Shown: positions 4,836 to 9,052 of the stretch, one piece after another
How the letters are laid out: each line of letters starts with the position of its first letter
Position numbering within the stretch: position 1 is the first letter of the stretch
DNA from: an uncultured Cellvibrio sp.
GTDB taxonomy: Bacteria > Pseudomonadota > Gammaproteobacteria > Pseudomonadales > Cellvibrionaceae
Direction: 5' to 3'
Assembly: GCA_946482385.1 (NCBI GenBank)
Contig: CAMLRI010000051.1
Location: 1 to 9,052, forward strand
Length of the DNA stretch: 9,052 nt
Position numbers and translations under genes: made by a program
Notes under the pieces: model-generated
Seen by the model: only the letters and a program-made list of their open reading frames with translations
Database searches by the model: none
Told to the model about the DNA's origin: nothing

Positions 4836-7397
4836 GCTCCAGTCCGCCCGAGATCCCCTCGTTGTATCTCCCGCCCTTACTCCTATTCGCGCCTGGCACT
4901 GGCGATAGCCCGCCAGTGCGCCGGGCTATCGCTGTTGGTGCTGCCTTGGGTGATGCCTGTGGCGGTTGCCGGAAGCAGCGTGGATGCCAAACAGGCGCGG
5001 GCCCTGGATTGGGTTCCCCTGGAGGAGTTGACCGAGGAACAGCGCGCCCAGGTGCCCACCGCCTGTTGCGGTGCCTACGTGGCGCCGCCGCGCACCGATG
5101 CCGAAGCCGACAAGGAGCCGGAAGAGGCGAGCCTGTTTGGTTCAGCCGATGATTCCGAAGCGGAAATGCAATCGCGGGTGATACTGCGCAACAACGTGCG
5201 GCTTACCCAGGGCAACCGCTCCATCTCCACCGATTTGTTTACCCTCGACAAAGAAAGCTCCGATGCCGAGATGATTGGCAATATCCAGGTGCGCGAGCCG
5301 GGTTTGCTGGTGCGGGCCGAACGCGCCAAATTGAATATCCAAAGTGGCGATGGCCGCCTGGATAAAGCCGAGTTTGTGCTTTACGAAACCCGCGTACATG
5401 GCCGCGCCGAGAATTTGGAGAAGTTTGGCAAGCAGGTAATAGTGCTCAATGATGGCGAGTTCACCAGTTGTGAACCGGGCGATAGCACCTGGGCCATTAA
5501 AGGTTCCAACATCACCATCCACAACGATAAGCGCTACGGCACGGCCAAGCACATGCGTTTGGAAGTGCTGGAAGTGCCGGTGGTTTACGCTCCCTATTTC
5601 CGCTTTCCGGTAGGCAAAGATCGCCTGACCGGCTTCCTTTTCCCTTCCGTGGGTTTGGGCAGCGATGGTTTAAGTGAAGCCAGTGTGCCCTTTTACTGGA
5701 ACATAGCGCCTAACCTGGATGCCACCATCACCCCGCGTTACATCGAAGATAACGGCTACCTGATGTACAGCGAAGTGCGCCATATGTCGCAGCACTTCGA
5801 TACCGAATTGACGGGTAGTTTCCTGGCCAACGACCGCTATGGCATCAGCAAACGCCTGCAGGCCCAGCTGGAAGCCGGTGAGTTGGAAAACGAAGAGGAT
5901 GCCTATCCCTATCGCGGCCTGGATCGCTGGCAGTACAACCTCTATCAGGAGGGCGGACGCAACCAGCGCTGGCACAGCGAGCTGGATTACACCGAGGTTA
6001 GCGACACTGACTATATCCGCGATATCGACCGCGGCGCCGTGGATTTGAACCGCGAAGCCTATGTGCGACAAAAATTGCTGCTCAGTTATGCTGGCAGCCA
6101 CTGGATGCTCAGTGCCAAGGCTGAAGAGCTGCAGCTGCTAACGGAAACCCAATTGCCCTACCGCGAATTGCCGCGCCTTAATGCCAATGGCCAGTATCGC
6201 TATGGCGATTGGCTATTGGATCTGCGCAACGAATACACCCATTTTTCGCTCAACACCAACTACGAGCTGCCCACTGATAACCTGATCCTCGGCGACCGGC
6301 TGCGCAGCGATTACGGCTTGGTTTGGGATAAAGAATTTACCGCCGGCTTCTTCAAGCCGCGCCTGGGGGTAAAAACCCTGAGCTATGAGCTGGAAAGCGA
6401 TAGCTTACTGGCATCGGCCGATGCCACCCCAAGTGTGCTAACCCCCCAGGCTTCACTGGATACCGGCCTGTACTTTGAGCGCGACAAAAGCTGGTTTGAT
6501 GGCAGCTTCACCCAAACCCTGGAACCGCGTCTGTTTTATCTCTACCGCGATTACGAAAACCAGGACAGCCTGTTCGATATGACGGCCGATGGCCGCGCGC
6601 TCAATTTTGATACCTCCGTTTTGCCATTGAGCTACCAACAGCTATTCCGCGACAGCCGTTTTGCCGGCGGCGACCGCATAGATGACACCAACCAGATCAC
6701 CCTGGGCTTAACCAGCCGCTTTATCGACCACAGCAATGGCGTTGAGCGATTGCGCCTGGGTATAGGCCAGATCACCTACTTTGAAGACCGCAATATTAGC
6801 CTCACCCAGGATGAGCAGGAGCTGGAGCGCAACCGCGACACCAGCTCCATGCTGGCGGGTTTGGTCGCCGGGCAACTGGGCGAACATCTGCGTTTTACCA
6901 ACGACATCACCTACGACCAATACCTCAACAAACTCAACTCCATCAGCAGCAGCCTGCACTACATGGACGACAAGTACCGCATAGTGAACCTGGGCTACCG
7001 CTTTAGCCGCGACCGCCAGTCCGTTAGTCCCATCCTGGCAGTGCCAGGCGCAGGCCAGGATCTGGATCAGTTGGATGCCTCGGTAATTTGGCCGGTGGCC
7101 AACCAATGGTCGGCGATTGGCCGCATCAATTACGATTTTAACTACCACACGGAACTCGACACCTTTGTCGGGCTCGAATACGACGACTGTTGCTACCGGG
7201 TGCGCCTGTTGGCGCGCCGCTGGGTGGATTTTGACCTGAGTTCAAACTTTCTCGAGGATATCGACAGCGATGATTACGACCAGGGCGTATTTGTCGAAAT
7301 CCAATTGAAAGGTATTGGCGGCCTGGGCCGTCGCATTAGCAGTTTGCTCGACCGCGCCATTATCGGCTATGACGAGCGCGAACAAGCTTTACACTAA
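4833..7397 (+). CDS. lptD: LPS-assembly outer membrane protein LptD
   Basis: Forms, with the lipoprotein LptE, the outer-membrane translocon that inserts LPS into the outer leaflet. The 854-residue precursor has a long basic N-region (about 20 residues), a hydrophobic core to about 45 and likely cleavage after AVA or AVAG. The periplasmic LptA-like domain runs from about 112 to 230 (VILRNNVRLTQGNRSISTD). Then come YAPYFRFPVGKDRLTGFLFP (252-271) and the large beta barrel, with the conserved TPRYIEDNGY at 300-309. Cysteines in the mature part are C78, C79, C213, C786 and C787. E. coli LptD uses C31, C173, C724 and C725 in two long-range disulfides, so the pattern fits with one extra N-terminal Cys. 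Longer than the E. coli protein (784). First gene of lptD-surA; the start is the second of two duplicated AGAAAG...ATG units. Identification is secure. Confidence 0.95.
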   Translation: MAPVRPRSPRCISRPYSYSRLALAIARQCAGLSLLVLPWVMPVAVAGSSVDAKQARALDWVPLEELTEEQRAQVPTACCGAYVAPPRTDAEADKEPEEASLFGSADDSEAEMQSRVILRNNVRLTQGNRSISTDLFTLDKESSDAEMIGNIQVREPGLLVRAERAKLNIQSGDGRLDKAEFVLYETRVHGRAENLEKFGKQVIVLNDGEFTSCEPGDSTWAIKGSNITIHNDKRYGTAKHMRLEVLEVPVVYAPYFRFPVGKDRLTGFLFPSVGLGSDGLSEASVPFYWNIAPNLDATITPRYIEDNGYLMYSEVRHMSQHFDTELTGSFLANDRYGISKRLQAQLEAGELENEEDAYPYRGLDRWQYNLYQEGGRNQRWHSELDYTEVSDTDYIRDIDRGAVDLNREAYVRQKLLLSYAGSHWMLSAKAEELQLLTETQLPYRELPRLNANGQYRYGDWLLDLRNEYTHFSLNTNYELPTDNLILGDRLRSDYGLVWDKEFTAGFFKPRLGVKTLSYELESDSLLASADATPSVLTPQASLDTGLYFERDKSWFDGSFTQTLEPRLFYLYRDYENQDSLFDMTADGRALNFDTSVLPLSYQQLFRDSRFAGGDRIDDTNQITLGLTSRFIDHSNGVERLRLGIGQITYFEDRNISLTQDEQELERNRDTSSMLAGLVAGQLGEHLRFTNDITYDQYLNKLNSISSSLHYMDDKYRIVNLGYRFSRDRQSVSPILAVPGAGQDLDQLDASVIWPVANQWSAIGRINYDFNYHTELDTFVGLEYDDCCYRVRLLARRWVDFDLSSNFLEDIDSDDYDQGVFVEIQLKGIGGLGRRISSLLDRAIIGYDEREQALH

Positions 7398-7398
7398 C

Positions 7399-7418
7399 GA
7401 GTGATACAGAGTGATAAA
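7399..7418 (+). repeat. 10-base tandem repeat at the surA start region
   Basis: GAGTGATACA and GAGTGATAAA lie head to tail in the lptD-surA gap, 9 of 10 positions identical. Each contains a GTG, at 7401 and 7411; the second is in frame with surA. GAG in the first copy or AGAG in the second could act as a weak ribosome site, so the repeat bears on the choice between GTG 7411 and ATG 7423. Confidence 0.5.
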
Positions 7419-7422
7419 CCCC

Positions 7423-8751
7423 ATGACGATAAAAAAACTTGGCCAATATCTAGCTGCGAGTTGGGCGCCGGCGGCGCGCACACTGCTGGGCACCGCCCTC
7501 CTGTGCTCCACAGCCTGGGCGCAGGCGCAACTCCAAAGCCAGGCCTTGGACAGGGTAGTGGCCATAGTGGACGAAGATGTGGTGCTGGAGTCGGAATTTA
7601 ACGAGCGCAAGGCTTCCATCCTGCAGCGCCTGCAGGGCCAGTACCAACAGCTGCCGCCGGAAGATGTGCTCAACAAACAAATCCTGGAGCAGCTGATTGT
7701 CGAGCGTATCGAGCTGGGCTTGGCCAAGCGCTACGAAATCAATGTCGATGAAGCCGAGGTCGACCAGGCCATTAGCCGTATTGCGCAAAAAAACCAAATG
7801 ACCATGGCGCAGTTGGAGGCCGACCTGGCGCGCCAGGGGCTGGATATGGAAGGCTTGCGCCAACAGCTGCGCAACGACCTCACCATCAACCATTTGCAGC
7901 AGGGCGTGGTGAATAGCCGCATCAAAATCAGCGAGCAGGATATAGATAACTTCCTCGCCTCCAGCGATGGCAAATATGCCACCTCACCCGACTACCATAT
8001 CGGCCATATCCTGATTGCGGTGTCCGGCTCTGCCGATGCCGAGACAGTGGCAGCCGCCGAGGCCCAGGCCCAGGAGGTTTACCAAAAGCTGCAGGCCGGT
8101 GCCGATTTTGCCCAGATGGCCATCAGCTATTCCAAAGACCAGGCCGCCTTGCAGGGGGGCGATATAGGCTGGCGCAAGCTGGCGCAATTGCCCGAATTGT
8201 TTGGCAACGAGATGGTCAAGCTGGAGCCGGGCAAGGTATCCAAACCTTTCCGCAGTGGTGCCGGTTTCCATATTTTGAAAAATATCGAGCAGCGCGGTGG
8301 CGGCGCACAATTGATCGAGCAGACCAAGGCGCGCCATATCCTGGTGAAAACTTCGGAAATCATGGATGACCGCCAGGCGCGGGAAAAACTCCTGGGGCTG
8401 CGCGAGCGCATCCTCAAGGGCGAGGATTTTGCCAAGCTGGCGCGCGAGCACTCGGAAGATACAGGCTCCATGCTCAGCGGCGGCGACCTGGGTTGGTCGA
8501 CCCCGGGTATGTTTGTGCCCGCTTTCGAAGAGACTATGGCGCAAACGGCCATTGGTGAAATCAGCCGCCCCTTCAAAAGCCAGTTTGGCTGGCACATATT
8601 GCAAGTGCAGGAGCGCCGCAAAACCGATATGAGCGACCGCATGAAGCGCAACCAGGCGGCCAATGTGCTGCGTTCGCGCCGCTTTGATGAAGAGTTCCAG
8701 CTGTGGCTGACGCAAATCCGCGAAGAGGCCTACGTCGAAATCAAACTCTGA
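7423..8751 (+). CDS. surA: Periplasmic chaperone and peptidyl-prolyl isomerase SurA
   Basis: Escorts unfolded outer-membrane proteins, LptD among them, through the periplasm to the BAM complex. Counted from ATG 7423 the precursor is 442 residues. The signal peptide ends at about 35 (STAWAQA, then QLQ). An N-terminal chaperone domain covers about 40-180 and starts with LDRVVAIVDEDVVLESE. The first parvulin domain is at about 190-291 (HIGHILIAV to GAGFHILK). The second is at about 304-396 (KARHILVKTSE to QFGWHILQV), with GGDIGW and GGDLGW as matching motifs. A C-terminal helix follows and completes the chaperone core. An in-frame GTG at 7411 would add four residues. I prefer ATG because AGAG lies about 11 bases upstream and the signal peptide is complete without the extra residues, but neither ribosome site is strong. 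It lies 25 bases after lptD with no terminator, so the two are co-transcribed, matching client with chaperone. Confidence 0.95.
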   Translation: MTIKKLGQYLAASWAPAARTLLGTALLCSTAWAQAQLQSQALDRVVAIVDEDVVLESEFNERKASILQRLQGQYQQLPPEDVLNKQILEQLIVERIELGLAKRYEINVDEAEVDQAISRIAQKNQMTMAQLEADLARQGLDMEGLRQQLRNDLTINHLQQGVVNSRIKISEQDIDNFLASSDGKYATSPDYHIGHILIAVSGSADAETVAAAEAQAQEVYQKLQAGADFAQMAISYSKDQAALQGGDIGWRKLAQLPELFGNEMVKLEPGKVSKPFRSGAGFHILKNIEQRGGGAQLIEQTKARHILVKTSEIMDDRQAREKLLGLRERILKGEDFAKLAREHSEDTGSMLSGGDLGWSTPGMFVPAFEETMAQTAIGEISRPFKSQFGWHILQVQERRKTDMSDRMKRNQAANVLRSRRFDEEFQLWLTQIREEAYVEIKL

Positions 8752-8771
8752 TTTCACCCCGCCAGCGCCAG

Positions 8772-8824
8772 ACGGCTAAAACAATCCGCTAGAATGGCGG
8801 GCTTGTTTTAGCCGTTTGTTTTTT
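8772..8824 (+). terminator. Intrinsic terminator after surA, with a -10-like hexamer in its loop
   Basis: ACGGCTAAAACAA (8772-8784) and TTGTTTTAGCCGT (8803-8815) are perfect 13-base complements. CCGC (8786-8789) and GCGG (8797-8800) extend the stem inward, with a T-G wobble and one bulged C between. The loop is TAGAATG. A T-rich tail with six consecutive Ts (8819-8824) follows. It begins 20 bases after the surA stop and should end lptD-surA transcripts or attenuate reading into pdxA. The loop hexamer TAGAAT (8790-8795) is the same sequence as both predicted -10 elements near amgK/lptD, so it may also serve a pdxA promoter; the -35 position is poor. Confidence 0.8.
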
Positions 8825-8858
8825 GGCTTTCCCTATTTATTGCCTTGTTATCAATATC

Positions 8859-8862
8859 AGGT
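8859..8862 (+). promoter_or_regulatory. Ribosome binding site for pdxA
   Basis: AGGT lies 6 bases before the ATG at 8869. It is short but well spaced, and the translated N-terminus from that ATG matches PdxA from its first residues, which fixes the start. Confidence 0.5.
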
Positions 8863-8868
8863 AGCGCT

Positions 8869-9052
8869 ATGACTGCATCACCCTGTTATCGCATCGCCAT
8901 CACACCCGGTGAACCGGCGGGCATAGGCCCGGATCTGGTGGTCAGCCTGGCGCAGCAGCCCCAGCCCCACGAACTGGTGGTAATCGCCGACCCGCAGCTG
9001 TTGCAGGCGCGCGCCGCGCAGCTGGGCTTGCCATTGCAACTGCGCGCCTTCG
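8869..9052 (+). CDS. pdxA: 4-hydroxythreonine-4-phosphate dehydrogenase PdxA (3' partial)
   Basis: NAD-dependent oxidation of 4-phosphohydroxy-L-threonine in the DXP-dependent pyridoxal phosphate pathway; the product condenses with deoxyxylulose phosphate through PdxJ. Only the first 61 residues are in the window, about a fifth of the usual roughly 330. The N-terminal hallmark [17 protein letters not shown] (residues 8-24) is nearly identical to the E. coli sequence as I remember it ([16 protein letters not shown]). The following [20 protein letters not shown] keeps the family pattern of a beta strand and a Leu/Ala-rich helix. No signal peptide; cytoplasmic. It follows surA as in the lptD-surA-pdxA-ksgA-apaG-apaH order of E. 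coli, but here a strong terminator and a 117-base gap separate it from surA, so it probably has its own promoter or depends on read-through. Confidence 0.93.
   Translation, partial: MTASPCYRIAITPGEPAGIGPDLVVSLAQQPQPHELVVIADPQLLQARAAQLGLPLQLRAF

Noticed and set aside
7984..8757. Minus-strand ORF (257 codons) opposite surA
   Set aside because: Antisense shadow of the SurA parvulin domains; no motif or start signal of its own.
1..9052. CRISPR array, tRNA or rRNA gene, insertion sequence, phage attachment site
   Set aside because: No regularly spaced direct repeats, no cloverleaf-like segment in the short gaps, and no transposase or integrase motif in any frame.

Overview
The window reads as a chromosomal stretch of a gammaproteobacterium, probably a relative of Cellvibrio or another member of the Cellvibrionales/Pseudomonadales. 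The organism call is inference from two things. One is the gene order lptD-surA-pdxA placed divergently from amgK-murU, an arrangement I recall from pseudomonads. The other is moderate-to-high GC (about 53-60% in the lines I sampled). No mobile element, CRISPR array, tRNA or rRNA is visible. Genes fill almost all of the window, and no gene-free stretch exceeds 300 bases; the longest is the 203-base divergent spacer 4630-4832.

Layout. (1) Bases 2-2794, plus strand: a two-gene unit. The first gene is a membrane-anchored Hanks-type Ser/Thr protein kinase whose 5' end lies outside the window. Its region beyond the transmembrane helix is a set of five TPR-like repeats, each with a C-x7-C pair. The second gene, 30 bases downstream, encodes an unrecognised exported protein that carries its own C-x6-C pair. 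(2) Bases 2831-4629, minus strand: murU and amgK, overlapping by 4 bases, form the cell-wall sugar recycling branch that makes UDP-MurNAc without de novo synthesis. They converge on the kinase unit through a perfect palindrome that serves as a bidirectional terminator and also contains the murU stop codon. (3) Bases 4630-4832: the divergent control region, with mirror-image TAGAAT elements and a duplicated translation start region in front of lptD. (4) Bases 4833-9052, plus strand: lptD (LPS transport to the outer membrane), surA (periplasmic chaperone needed to fold LptD and other barrels), a strong intrinsic terminator, then the start of pdxA (vitamin B6 synthesis), cut by the right edge.

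How the genes fit together. Most of the window serves the envelope: SurA delivers and folds LptD, LptD inserts LPS, and AmgK/MurU salvage peptidoglycan sugars. The kinase unit probably senses or controls something at the envelope too, because about 300 of its residues appear to lie on the far side of the membrane, but its target cannot be read from the sequence. The least ordinary items are the periodic cysteine-pair array of the kinase ectodomain with its exported partner, the mirrored divergent promoters, the tandem start-region duplication before lptD, and the surA-pdxA terminator with a -10-like hexamer in its loop.
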